NCBI GenBank assembly: GCA_010279815.1
Contig: QEOQ01000316.1
Location: forward strand, 865,643 to 929,642
DNA: 64,000 bases
Reading direction: 5' to 3'
Source of the DNA: Brachionus plicatilis
Lineage: Eukaryota; Rotifera; Eurotatoria; Ploima; Brachionidae
The number at the start of each line of letters is the position of its first letter. Position 1 is the stretch's first letter. The translations under genes and the position numbers were made by a program. Under the pieces are notes generated by a model. That model worked only from the letters and a program-made list of their open reading frames with translations. It was not told the origin of the DNA and did not search any database. Below, piece by piece: positions 34,522-45,389 of the stretch.

Positions 34522-34614
34522 NNNNNNNNNNNNNNNNNNNNNNNNNNNNNNNNNNNNNNNNNNNNNNNNNNNNNNNNNNNNNNNNNNNNNNNNNNNNNNN
34601 NNNNNNNNNNNNNN
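34522..34614. other. Assembly gap (93 N)
   Basis: Unknown bases within the duplicated flank of tRNA-Gly copy 1. The left edge ends in sequence also present downstream of copies 2 and 3, so the gap may mark a collapsed or misjoined repeat. Confidence 0.99.
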
Positions 34615-34853
34615 CTTATTAATAAAAATTAAAACTGTTAAGACCCAAGTCTTGACATGTCTTACTTATTATTTAATCTTGAATTAACTGCAGCTGAAGC
34701 ACATGTTCTAACCACAACTTTTTTGTTATAATTTCGGATTCCATTTAATAAACTATCAACTAAATTAAATTGTTTTGTTTATTTCTTAAATACCTAAAGT
34801 CCAAACCAAGACTTAACAAAACGAAAATTGTAAAATTAAATGATTCAATATGG

Positions 34854-35390
34854 ACACAGTTTAAAATGAAAAGAAAAATTTTAATTTCAATAGAATTGTT
34901 AATAATAATTTATTACTATTTTTGTTACATTAAGAATTACCTTGAAAAATTTTTTTAATTTGTAATTAAAAAAAAAAAATTAAGGATAAAATAAATTTTT
35001 ATTTAATTTAAAAAAAAAATAAAAATTATATTCTAAATTAATATTATGTTGTTAAATAAAATTTGATCAGCAGTAATAAGATCCACAGTATTGGCTACTC
35101 CAAGGCATTGTATACATGATTGGAAGTGTTGATGCAACTGTGTAATACATACATCTTCTTGATCTGAATAGACACATTTTTCTTGGTTTGAATATTTTCA
35201 CTTTTGTTTATTAAAAATTATTTGATGTTTTTTTGAGTGACAATTTTATTTAAATTTATATTCGATGGAACATCATTATTGTATGAAATTCTGGTAAATG
35301 AAATTATAAAAAATCATCAAACTATTTAATTTTATTTTTAATTAATGTTGTAATTTTTTAAATTTGTGATTTTCATAGAATCAGGCTATG
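34854..35390. repeat. Duplicated spacer block, left copy
   Basis: Nearly identical to 42709-43245. Shared phrases include GATCAGCAGTAATAAGATCC, GCATTGTATACATGATTGG and TCTTCTTGATCTGAATAGAC. It is part of the tandem unit and precedes tRNA-Gly copy 2, as its partner precedes copy 4. On the minus strand one frame reads CVYSDQEDVCITQLHQHF and CIQCLGVAN without stops for about 50 codons; coding status unknown. Confidence 0.75.
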
Positions 35391-35597
35391 AATCACATTT
35401 TCAGATAAATTTTTTTAAAAGCATTTAAAATGAAATTTTGTGATAATTTTTTTTTTTAATTAGGAATCTTTGACATCAATTAGACATATCTTTGAATATG
35501 TCTAATTTTAGAAACATTACCGAAAAAACTTTAAAAAAATTAAGAAATTAAATTTATTACTATAATTTGTAAATAGCTATTCGTAAAATTAAAGAAA

Positions 35598-35668
35598 GCA
35601 CTGGTGGTTCAGTGGTAGAATGCTCGCCTGCCACGCGGGCGGCCCGGGTTCGATTCCCGGCCAGTGCA
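35598..35668 (+). tRNA. tRNA-Gly(GCC), copy 2
   Basis: Same 71 nt as copy 1, with anticodon GCC, intact A and B boxes and a T6 terminator. Its 3' flank (to about 36000) matches that of copy 3 almost base for base, while its 5' flank is unlike copy 3. This indicates conversion or a mosaic duplication. Confidence 0.97.
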
Positions 35669-36162
35669 TTTTTTCTAATTAAAAGAAATTAACAATTTTG
35701 AAACCATTTTATCATTTTTTCATCAATTTTATTGAATTTCCATAGTTTTTGTTTTTTAATGATTAAATTGATTATTTTATTTTAATTTAAAAATGATATT
35801 TCTTAGTGAGAGTGAAGGTTGGAGCAATTTATTTAAAATAATTTAAAAAAAGATTAAAATATGAAAACTTAACAAAATTTTAGAATACTGTAAATAAAAA
35901 TTTGTTAAATAATAATGATCATTTAAAAATTTTAAATTTAATTAAAAGTTGAAATTTTTTTTAGTTTTTTTGTTTAAGTATATTCAGCAAATATAATAGC
36001 AATAATAATAGTTTATTATTAAAATAAAGGGTTCAAAATACATTCTAAATTTAAAAAAAATCTTTTAATTATTAATGAAAAAAAAATTTTATTATCAATA
36101 TTCATTTTCATAAAAGAAATTAATGTTTTATTTATACAAAATCGGTCTGATCTGAAAAATCC

Positions 36163-36535
36163 CAACTTCAGTCTCCCTATTTCTAAGTTGTTTGATTTTA
36201 TTTAAAATTTTAAATGGCAATTTTTAAAGGATGTTATTTATGAGGAATAAAAAATAATCTTCTGCGAAAAAAAATAAAAATCTTCACGATTTAGACCAGC
36301 CAAAGAATTCAACACTATAAAACCTGAGGAGTTTGTGAGACTTTTATTCACTATTAAAAGTAAAATTTAAAAAAAAAATCTCCAAAAAAAATAGATTTTT
36401 TTATTCCTTAATTTAATTTCAAAAAAGTTAAATGAATTTTTAAAAAAGTCCAATTTTTTTAATAATTAAACTTCATTTAAAAAAATGTTAAAGATCTTTT
36501 TGCCGTTCTAAGTAGTAATTGTGGCGGCCGAATGA
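36163..36535 (-). repeat. Dispersed repeat with one 41-bp minisatellite unit, copy 2 (inverse)
   Basis: Reverse complement of 30437-30860. Shared blocks are CTCCCTATTTCTAAGTTG, CACGATTTAGACCAGCCAAA and CCTGAGGAGTTTGTGAGAC. It ends in TTTTGCCGTTCTAAGTAGT, AATTGTGGCGGCC, a single unit of the 41-bp family. Confidence 0.65.
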
Positions 36536-36698
36536 GGCATTGTGAATTTTGGAATATAGAGCAAAAACAAAAATCTTAAAACGAAATATCATTTTTACAA
36601 TGAGTCTAAAAATTATTCTGCAAAATGTAACAGCTGAAACAGACTTAGTTCCACCCAAATTAAGTATCTGCAATAACTCTTTGAAGAGACTTAAATCG

Positions 36699-37284
36699 GG
36701 GTCTAGTGGAAAATGTAAACAATTGTTCACAAAAAAATGTGAACATTTTGTTCACATAATCTCTGGTCACATATTTGGTGACCAAAATAGATAACTAAAA
36801 AAATAAAAAATTTTTTCGAGTCCAGTTTTTATTTTTTGTGAACATTAATTTTAGAATAAAAGTTTAATTTTAAATGCAAATAAAAAAAAAAGATAAATTC
36901 CAATTCCTTATTTTATTAATTTTTATGTTTTTTTGCCATATGCAACTTTACACCCTTGATGTTTTTCATTAATTCTCCACATAAATCACACGGTACAGGG
37001 TTTTCATGTTTGCTGAGTGCTGTTTTTACTACATTCAAAGTTTCTTAAGAAGTAGTAATTTCAGGAATTTATCTTTTTTTTTTATTTTCATTTAAAATTA
37101 AACTTTTATTCTAAAATTAATGTTCACAAAAAATAAAAACTTGACTCGAACAATTTTTTTATTTATCTATTTTGGTCACCAAATATATGACCAGAGATTA
37201 TGTGAACAAAATGTTCACATATTGGACTTAATACTCATGGTCACATTTTTTTGTGAACAATTGTTCACATTTTCCACTAGACCC
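36699..37284. mobile_element. TIR element type GGGTCTA, copy 2, exact 8-bp target duplication
   Basis: It begins GGGTCTAGTGGAAAATGT and ends with the inverse. It is flanked by TTAAATCG on both sides (36691-36698 and 37285-37292). TIRs extend about 100 bp and contain GTTCACAA, GTGAACA and GGTCACATATTTGGTGACC; the right TIR has a 26-bp insertion. Inner inverted blocks extend the pairing to about 36880/37080. It shares the first seven bases, the target length and GTGAAC-type subterminal repeats with 28283-28991, but otherwise differs. No transposase is encoded. Confidence 0.8.
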
Positions 37285-37371
37285 TTAAATCGTACTATTT
37301 TCATTAACAAAGAACACCTTTAAAGCGGTTTACGACTACTGCAAAAATATTGTTAATACCCGGCTGTCAAA

Positions 37372-37420
37372 GTCAGGAAAATCCTCACTTACTAAATCAA
37401 TAAGTGAGGATTTTCCTGAC
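37372..37420. repeat. Perfect 20-bp-stem hairpin, 9-nt loop
   Basis: GTCAGGAAAATCCTCACTTA, loop CTAAATCAA, then TAAGTGAGGATTTTCCTGAC: every base of the stem pairs. It lies 191 bp beyond the TRAIP stop codon. Compare the hairpin at 29412-29454. Confidence 0.65.
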
Positions 37421-37611
37421 ATAACCTAAAATATTATTAATTTTATTATTATTAAAAGTAAATGTATTGTAGCAATTTTATTTACACAATTAAAAATTAA
37501 ACCTTTCCATATAGAGAATATACAGCCTTTATTTGTAAACAACTTAATCTTCAAAAAATACAATTTAAAATTTAAATTGGATAATCTAAAAAAAAAGAAA
37601 AGAAAGCCAAT

Positions 37612-40285
37612 TCAAGTGACTTTAAACTTGGATAGCTTTTGACCTTTTGAATTGGACGTGACAAAATAGGACTTTAAATTGTCCGATTTGAACACTTTTT
37701 GTCTTCCGCCAAGGCCGTCACACACATAAGAAGAAGTGTTTTTGGTCAAAGGCTTAATCTCGATGGAATCGTTGGGGTTCCTGGTGGATTTTAGACCAGA
37801 GTGAAACGATGCTGTCTTGAACAACCGATTGGGCTTAGTCACCTTCTCAACTGGCTTCACGAGCACAATGTCTTCTGAACAATCGTCCTCGTGACCAAGC
37901 ACTTGACTAAGGCTCAGCTTTTTAATCTCTGGCTGATAAGCAGGTATCTCAGTAACTTCATCACTTTCATCATCAGACATTTTTAAGAACGGGTTCTTTC
38001 TCTTCTGCGCCAACATCGGGGTCACTGGCGAATTCAAATCTTTTTTTCTCAAGTAGCTATTTTCAAAGCGGCCTATGTCGTCCAAATACTGAATGTCGCT
38101 GTCATCTGTGCACAACGATCTTGGCAGTATGGGAGTCGATGATGCCTTGACTGGCTGGCTTGACGATATCACATCCTCTTCTGGCTCACCACTCTTCAAA
38201 TTCTCCAACATGGCAATCTTTTTGCCCATTTCGCTCATCTCACTTTCTTTTATGGCCAAAAATTTGTCCTTTTCACTCTGCATTCTTTCCATCTGTGCAA
38301 GCTTTTTGCGCATCAGCTTCTTCTCCTCGCTATTTTTGCTCAAGTGTTCCTTTAGCAGCACATTGCTGCTCACCAATTGCCGGATGATGGTCTGCAAATG
38401 CGACACATTCGAAGTCGATGTGACAAATTTTCTCATCTCAGCAGCAAATTCCTCTTCGTGTTCTTCACATTTTAAAAATCTAATTTAAAAATTTATTAAA
38501 ATATGAAAAAAAATTTAAAACCTCTATAAATTAAATCAATGGCTTTGTATTCTTTTAACTTTGATTCCAGTTCAAAAATTTTCTTCTCCCTCGACTCGTA
38601 CAGCTCTTTGGTCTTGGCATGGCCTCTGTTCATCAAAAAAAAATTTTTAATTATGAAAATAAATTGTTAAATATAAACAAATCTTAAAACATTTTAAAAA
38701 ATTTAAATATTAAATTTTTTTTAAAATTATTTAAAAAATTTTTTAAATATAAAAAATCTTTAAATATAGAAAAATAATTAAAAAAAATTTAAATTATCTA
38801 AAACTAACTTTTTAAATAATAGAAAATTTTTTGAAATAATAAAAAAAATTTAAAATATGGTAGAAAAAATCTTTAAATATAAAGAGATATAAAAGAAAAA
38901 TTTTAATTATTTAAAAAATATAAGAATTTTACAGATTTTAAAAAAAAAATTTAATTTAAAAAAAAAAAATCTTAGAAATATAGAAAAGAAATTATAAAAT
39001 TTATATTATTTAAAACTATCTTTTTATATAATAGAAAATTTTTTTAATAATTAAAAAAAAAAATTGAAAAAAATAGAATTTTTTAAATATAAAAAATCTT
39101 TGAATGTAGAAAAGATAATAAAAAAATTTTAATTAATTAAAAAATATAAGATTTTTTTTAAAATTTTTTCCAAAAAATCTTTAACTTTAAAAATAGTTTT
39201 TTAAATATTATTGATTTTTTTCAATTATTTTAAAAAAATGTTATAGACTTCTAAAAAAATTTAATTAAGAAAAAATAAATCCTTAAGTAAAGAAAAGATA
39301 TTATAAAATTTAAATTAGTTAAAACTATCATTTTATATAATAGAAGATTTTTTAAATATAAAAAATCTTTGAATATGGAAAAGATATGAAAAAAAATTAA
39401 ATTAATTAGAAAATATTAAAATTTTTTTAAAAATTTTTTCAAAAAAATCTTTAAAAATATTTTTTTAAATATTATTGATTTTTTTCAATTATTTTAAAAA
39501 AATGTAATAGATTTCTAAAAAAAATTTAATCTTTAAGTAAAGAAAAGATATTATAAAATTTAAATTAGTTATAAATATCTTTTTATATAATAGAAAAGAT
39601 ATAAAAAAAAATTAAATTAATTAAAAAATATAAAATTTTTTTAAAATTTGTTCGAAAAAATCTTTAATTTAAAATTTTTTTTAATGTTATTGATTATTTT
39701 GAATTATTTTAAAAAATTTTATAGATTTTTAAAATAAAATTTAACTTAAAAAATAAAATCTTTTAAAATTATTTTAAAAATTTGGTCATACTCGAGCTCT
39801 TTTTTGAGATAGTCAATTAAGACCGCATTTTCGTTGAGTTTTTTTTTGTGACTCGACTTAAAGTCGTCTAGTTCTTTTATTTTGACATCCCTCTTTTTTT
39901 TGAAATTAATTAAAAAATAAAATGGACCAAAAAAAAATACTTGTTCGATTAGTTTGCTTTTTTGGTTGAGTGATTCGCTTTTGTCCTTGAGGTCTGACTT
40001 GAGCTGTTCGTATCTGTTGAGGAGATCTTCGTACTTTTGCTTGACATGTTCATTGTCGAAGTCGGTGAGCGATTGAGTGGAGGGCAAGGAATCGGACTCG
40101 GTGAGAAAGAGTCGTTTGATGACATCGGAGTCTTTAAGCTTGGCGCGGCACTGTGGACACGACTTTTGGCTTGTGCTGAACCAGCGGAACAGACACTCTT
40201 CGTGAAATATGTGGCCGCATGCACAGGCTGATATGTGCGAGTTGACCACAAATATTTCGGTACAAATTACGCAAGCTGGACGCAT
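37612..40285 (-). CDS. traip: TRAIP (RING E3 ubiquitin ligase of replication stress)
   Basis: Four exons, 39941-40285, 39792-39892, 38522-38625 and 37612-38462, join in phase to 466 residues; human TRAIP is 469. The RING-H2 uses C5, C8, C23, H25, H28, C31, C43 and C46 (ACVICTEIF, CGHIFHEECLFRWF, CPQC). A long charged coiled coil follows, roughly residues 75-285. The C terminus has the TRAIP block VCDGLGGRQKVFKSDN. In animals TRAIP ubiquitinates the CMG helicase at converging forks and in mitosis (family knowledge). The last ten residues, GQKLSKFKVT, align with the human PIP box QAKLDTFLWS but lack its Gln and second aromatic. Intron 2 (1,166 bp) is filled with an AT-rich tandem repeat; introns 1 and 3 are short. 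The acceptor of exon 4 (TGTGAAG) was chosen for frame and is the least certain boundary. Confidence 0.88.
38640..39780. repeat. AT-rich tandem repeat filling TRAIP intron 2
   Basis: A unit of about 230-260 bp recurs. Marker phrases TATTATAAAATTTAAATTAG and TTTTATATAATAGAA occur near 39000, 39300 and 39545, with a weaker copy near 38790. TATTGATTTTTTTCAATTAT occurs at about 39205 and 39470. The left paralogue's equivalent intron is only 174 bp (33579-33752), so the array expanded after, or was lost with, the duplication. Confidence 0.6.
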
Positions 40286-40496
40286 TTAAAGATTCATTTG
40301 ATATTATTTTCTTTTTTTTTTTGCTTGTAATAAATTATAAACTAGGTTAGCTATTGAAAAAAAAGGCTCATATGATTTTAGGGTTCAGTTTATTTGCATT
40401 TATTTGTGAAAATACAAAGTTGTTGATTGCAAATCTAAAATTGTTTTATTTTTGCCCATTGAGATAAATTTGTGGATGTGAATGCTGAATTGATAA

Positions 40497-40567
40497 GCAC
40501 TGGTGGTTCAGTGGTAGAATGCTCGCCTGCCACGCGGGCGGCCCGGGTTCGATTCCCGGCCAGTGCA
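40497..40567 (+). tRNA. tRNA-Gly(GCC), copy 3
   Basis: Identical to copy 1, with the same 211-bp 5' flank leading back to the TRAIP start codon (divergent arrangement). T-rich terminator immediately downstream. Confidence 0.97.
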
Positions 40568-40893
40568 TTTTTTTTTATTTAAAAGAAATTAACAATTTTG
40601 AAACCATTTTATCATTTTTTCATCAATTTTATTGAATTTCCATAGTTTTTGTTTTTTAATGATTAAATTGATTATTTTATTTTAATTTAAAAATGATATT
40701 TCTTAGTGAGAGTGAAGGTTGGAGCAATTTATTTAAAATAATTTAAAAAAAGATTAAAATATGAAAACTTAACAAAATTTTGAATACTGTAAATAAAAAT
40801 TTGTTATATAATAATGATCATTTAAAAATTTAAAATTAAATTAAAAGTTGAAATTTTTTAAATTTTTTTTCAGTTTTTTTGTCAAAGTATATA

Positions 40894-41159
40894 CAGTAGA
40901 CTCCGTAATATGTCAGCTATGCTTTAAATAAATTATTCAAAGTAGCCTGTACAAAAAAGCTATTTTTTTTAACAATTAGCTATGTTAAAATGGCAAAATT
41001 AAGAGATAAAAAAGCATTTTCATAACCGCTTATTTAGTGTCAATTTTTATTTTTATTTTCTTTTTTAAAAAAATGATTGACGAGTTCAGTGAAAATTTAA
41101 ATAAATGTTGGTGTCGGGTAGGTTGACTGGATCTCTTTGACATATTAGTGGGAATAGTG
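40894..41159. mobile_element. Possible pogo/Tigger-like MITE
   Basis: TA then CAGTAGACTCCGTAATATG, TCA at the left; the right end reads TGACATATTAGTGGGAATAG, TG, a diverged inverse with 10 exact inner bases. Size 266 bp, no coding. CAGTA-type ends with TA are typical of pogo/Tigger elements. The right TA is not preserved, so this is tentative. Confidence 0.35.
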
Positions 41160-42708
41160 CTTCATAAAAGATACAAAATTTTTCCATTCAAAACACAAAA
41201 CCACTATTATTTATTTAAATTAAACTATATTTATATATTTCTTAACTTGGCATAATAGATTTTTTTATTCCCTAATTTTATATCAAAAAAGTTAAATGAA
41301 TTTTTAAAAAGATTTAATTATTTTAATAATTAACTGCATTTAAAAAAATATTAAAACAAAGTTCTGTCGAGTTTTTTGACTTTAAAATTTTTTTTAAATG
41401 ATTTTCACTAATTCGTCCCTAAATTCAGTAATTTTTGAAATATTTGAATTAATTAAATTAAATTTTAAAAAACAAGATCATGTTGAATTGAGAGTAGAAA
41501 ATCAAGAAAATTTAAATTCTTTACTTGCTACTCAAAAAAATGAAGAAGATAACCTGGGTAAATTAAATAAATTAATTTTAATAACTTATTTTATTTATGA
41601 TAAATTGATGATTATTTTTTCTAGAATTTATTTTGTAAATTTTGAAAATAAATATTTTTCAAATTCACCTTTTTTAGTTGTTCGATTTTATTTTCAAATT
41701 TTATTTTGCAATGCTGCACCACAATTTAAAACATGCCTTTTGACCATGCACCAAAGTACATCTCGCCCATGCTATAATATTGTTAACTTTGAGCTAATGC
41801 TCTTATAGCGTAATCACGCGTTTAGGGTCCGCTTCAAACACTGAAAGCCTTTGTTTAATTCGTCATCAAGACTCGATTTTAAAGTAAAAAATAAAAAATA
41901 ATTTTTTTGAATAATGACTTTTGTGCTGCATCATAAAAATTAATTTTTTTATTTTTCGTTTATAAAAATAATAAAATTTCTACTGCACCATTATTTTTAA
42001 AAAAATTTCAATACAGTGACTAAAAAATTAAAAAGATTTATAAATCAATTCTATTAAGAATAAATGATTAATTAAACTGTGTTTTTTTTTTTTGAACCTT
42101 TTGGTCGACCTCTTCTTCTAAATACGACAGTTTATTGTTCTATGGAAGTTGGTATAGCTGGAACAGTTGTATACGGTAATATCGCCTTCAAGTCGTCTTT
42201 TAAAATAAAAATTCAATAATAATAGTAAAAAATTATAAAATTAGAATAAATATTGAAATTTTGAATAAATTTAAAAAAAAGTATTTTAATTTTTGAAATT
42301 TAAGTTATTAACACGTGTGGCTTTATTATGTCATAACGAATGTAATCTAAGGCTAAAATAAACTTTTTATTATTATCTTTTAATTTTATGAATTTATTTT
42401 TCTTTTTATTGGTTGAATTTGTTTGATTTTTCCAATCAGCATTAAATGTTTTTATTTATAAGCTTTTATAATATATTTAATAAAAATTTTTTCGCTTACT
42501 TTTAAAAAATCTTTCAAAAAGACGATTTATAATTTTCTCACAAATATTTCTGGTTAAAAATTTAAACTATTGATTTTCATAACTTTTATTTTTAAACTTA
42601 AATTTAACTAAAAATTTTACTTTAAAATATTTTAAAACATTACTTTGGGCTTATGACTTTAAAAATCAGTTATTAAAAATGTAAAAAGAATCGATTTAGA
42701 ATAAAATT
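41160..42708. other. Intergenic DNA with repeat fragments
   Basis: Holds a fragment of the minisatellite-linked repeat (about 41260-41360). A 136-codon + strand frame (41398-41808) looks like chance AT-rich coding. A minus-strand scrap near 42080-42130 encodes VFRRRGRPKGSKKKK, similar to the AT-hook ORF of the 26-kb element. No gene is supported. Confidence 0.4.
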
Positions 42709-43245
42709 ACACAGTTTAAAATGAAAAGAAAAATTTAAATTTCAATAAAAATTTTTAATAATAATTTATAACTATTTTTGTTACATTAAGAATTACCTTG
42801 AAAAATTTTTTTAATTTGTAATTAAAAAAAAAAATTAAGAATAAAATTAATTTTTATTTAATTAAAAAAAAAATGAAAATTATTTTCTAAATTAATATTA
42901 TGTTGATAAATAAAATTTGATCAGCAGTAATAAGATCCACAGCATTGGCTACTCCAAGGCATTGTATACATGATTGGAAGTGTTGATGCAACTGGGTAAT
43001 ACATACATCTTCTTGATCTGAATAGACACATTTTTCTTGATTTGAATATTTTCACTTTTGTTTATTAAAAATTATTTGGTGTTTTTTTGAGTGACAATTT
43101 TAGTTAAATTTATATTCGATGGAACATCATTATTGTATGAAATTCTGGTAAATGAAATTATCAAAAACCATCAAACTATTTAATTTTACTTTTAATTAAT
43201 GTTGTAATTTGTTAAATTTGTGATTTTCACAGAATCAGGAAAAGC
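42709..43245. repeat. Duplicated spacer block, right copy
   Basis: Partner of 34854-35390, with few substitutions over several hundred bases. It precedes tRNA-Gly copy 4 by about 165 bp. Confirms that the duplicated unit includes two tRNA genes plus this spacer. Confidence 0.75.
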
Positions 43246-43409
43246 ATCTATTATGAAATTACAAAAATATTATTTTTAATTATAGCCTTTGAATATTTCA
43301 AATTTTTGATTGTGTTAACAAAAAAAATCATTGAAAGACAGCAAAAAATTTAATTGAAATTAGTTCAATTAATATAATTTTTAAACAACTATTTGAAAAA
43401 TTATAGTAA

Positions 43410-43480
43410 GCACTGGTGGTTCAGTGGTAGAATGCTCGCCTGCCACGCGGGCGGCCCGGGTTCGATTCCCGGCCAGTGCA
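43410..43480 (+). tRNA. tRNA-Gly(GCC), copy 4
   Basis: Identical 71 nt, anticodon GCC, T6 terminator. Its 3' flank is unlike that of copies 1-3, so it marks the right border of the duplicated region. 793 bp of AT-rich DNA without features separates it from CHORDC1. Confidence 0.97.
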
Positions 43481-44272
43481 TTTTTTCTTATTTTATTCAT
43501 TTGTGTAAAAATTAAATTTGTTTTTTTGATTTATTTTCAAAATGGACCAAAAACGAGTCTGCAAACCTTTTTGATAAAAGAAAGTTAATTAAAAGAACTG
43601 CTCAGTTAAAATCGGAATATTTTTTGTTTTTGTTTATATTTTTTTTTTTTTACCCCTTTTTTTTTTTAATTGGAATGATAAATTAATACAGAAATTGTAA
43701 ATATAAAAAATTAGTGAGTTTTGTGGAGACTAAATCAAGTATTAAACATCTAAAATAAAAATGATATTCCAAATTTATTCCAAGTGTTGATACCCCATTA
43801 AAATTTTTTAAAATTAATTTAAATACATAATTATTGAAAATTTTTATTTTAATCAATTCTTTGTAGACTAGCTTGTTAATTTACTTTGAACTTGAAATTT
43901 TGATAAAAATTTAAAAAAAAATTAAAATTACTTTAAATTTTTTTTTTCACCGTGAAAAAATTTATTACTATTCGATAACCCCCAATAATCTGTCACATAA
44001 CAAGTAAATTTTTAAATCAATTTTATCTATTTATGAAATAATTTTTGATGTAGCATAAATTCTGAAAAAAAAAAAAACTAATTAAAATCAATATTTAAGC
44101 AGGATAATAAGTAGAGTTATTATTGCACAGAAAAAATTTATTTATTTGAAAAAAATTAATGAAGAAATTTCTAGTAAATTCTTTGATTTGAAAAAATAAA
44201 ATCGGTTTAACCTAAAAATTCACGAAAAATACGACTTGAGGAACAAATCTTTGTCAAAAAAAAAAAAATAAA

Positions 44273-45226
44273 ATGCCACTGGTTACTTGCTATAACAAAG
44301 GTTGCGGAAAAGATTTCGATTTAAGCGAGAACAAAGAAGATGCTTGCCAATACCATCCGGGTCAGCCGGTCTTTCACGATGCCCTCAAAGGTTGGTCTTG
44401 TTGCAACAAAAAATCAACTGATTTCACTCAATTTTTGAGCATACCTGGATGCACCCGCTCCTGTCATTCAAACGTCAAACCAGCGGAGCCTGAAAAACCC
44501 AAGGACAACACACCTGAAATCAAGGAACAAGACATTCTTATTTATGAGACCAGAAAAGCGCCAGAATTGACGCCACGGCCCAGCGAACACCAGCCTTTAG
44601 TGGAATTAAAGCGAACTGTGGCGCCAAGTCTGAGATCAGTGCTAGAAAAAATGACCGAAACAAAATCAAGTGAATCACTGACTGAATCATGTGCCAACCA
44701 TGTGCCTGTGGATACCCCATGCAAAAACGCCTCTTGCCAAGCTAGATTCAGGGACGAGGGCAGTAATGCAGAAAAATGTGTGTATCATCCGGGCGTTGCT
44801 GTTTTTCACGAGGGAATGAAATACTGGTCTTGTTGCCAACGAAAAACCAGTGATTTCGACAACTTTTTAAACCAGGTTGGATGCACCGAAGGCTCTCACT
44901 TGTGGATAAAGGATACAAAAAGCCAAGGTGAAAAGGCCGAGTGTCGCTTTGACTTCCACCAGACTGGAGGCTTTGCTATTCTCACTGTTTATTCCAAGAA
45001 CCCTCTACCAGATAGAACAAGCGTTAGGGCCAACCGGGTCAGACTAGAACTAGACATTGTTTTCGATTCGGGATCTAAATCATTTGTTAAAAATTTTGAC
45101 CTGTTCGGCGTGATTAATTTGGAAGATAGTTTAGTTAATTTATATCAGAGTAAAGTAGAGATTAAAATGAAGAAAGCTGATCCGATTAGCTGGACAAAAC
45201 TGGAGTATGTGCCAAAAAAGGACTAG
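44273..45226 (+). CDS. chordc1: CHORDC1/morgana, HSP90 co-chaperone
   Basis: Single exon, 317 residues; human is 332. Two CHORD zinc domains are evident. CHORD1 spans about residues 6-65: C6, C11, C25, H28, H35, W41, C43, C44, C60, H65. CHORD2 spans about 150-209: C150, C155, C169, H172, H179, W185, C187, C188, C204, H209. A CS domain (about 222-310) starts ECRFDFHQTGGFAILTVY and ends near KKADPISWTKLEY. CHORD domains bind HSP90 and the CS domain is p23-like; morgana limits ROCK and centrosome amplification in flies and mammals (family knowledge). The start follows an A-run and fits the family N terminus MPLVTCYNKGCG. AATAAA follows 28 bp after the stop. MBTPS2 begins 163 bp downstream on the same strand. 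Confidence 0.97.
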   Translation: MPLVTCYNKGCGKDFDLSENKEDACQYHPGQPVFHDALKGWSCCNKKSTDFTQFLSIPGCTRSCHSNVKPAEPEKPKDNTPEIKEQDILIYETRKAPELTPRPSEHQPLVELKRTVAPSLRSVLEKMTETKSSESLTESCANHVPVDTPCKNASCQARFRDEGSNAEKCVYHPGVAVFHEGMKYWSCCQRKTSDFDNFLNQVGCTEGSHLWIKDTKSQGEKAECRFDFHQTGGFAILTVYSKNPLPDRTSVRANRVRLELDIVFDSGSKSFVKNFDLFGVINLEDSLVNLYQSKVEIKMKKADPISWTKLEYVPKKD

Positions 45227-45389
45227 ATTTTTTGTTCTATGTGTTTTATTGAATAAATTTTATTTTTTGAAAATTTAGAAATTTTTTTTTAAATTAGAAT
45301 TTTTTTTAATTTTTTGATCGATTTAAAAAACGATCTAGACAAAACTTTATAGCAACTAGAAATTTTTTTTCTCTCTATTTTGGTCATAG

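Noticed and set aside
29412..37420. The two perfect hairpins as microRNA genes
   Set aside because: Stems of 17 and 20 bp with no lower stem are shorter than usual precursors; kept as hairpins of unknown function.
41398..41808. 136-codon + strand frame
   Set aside because: Composition (Phe, Asn, Ile, Lys from A/T runs) looks random and no domain is seen; it overlaps repeat fragments.
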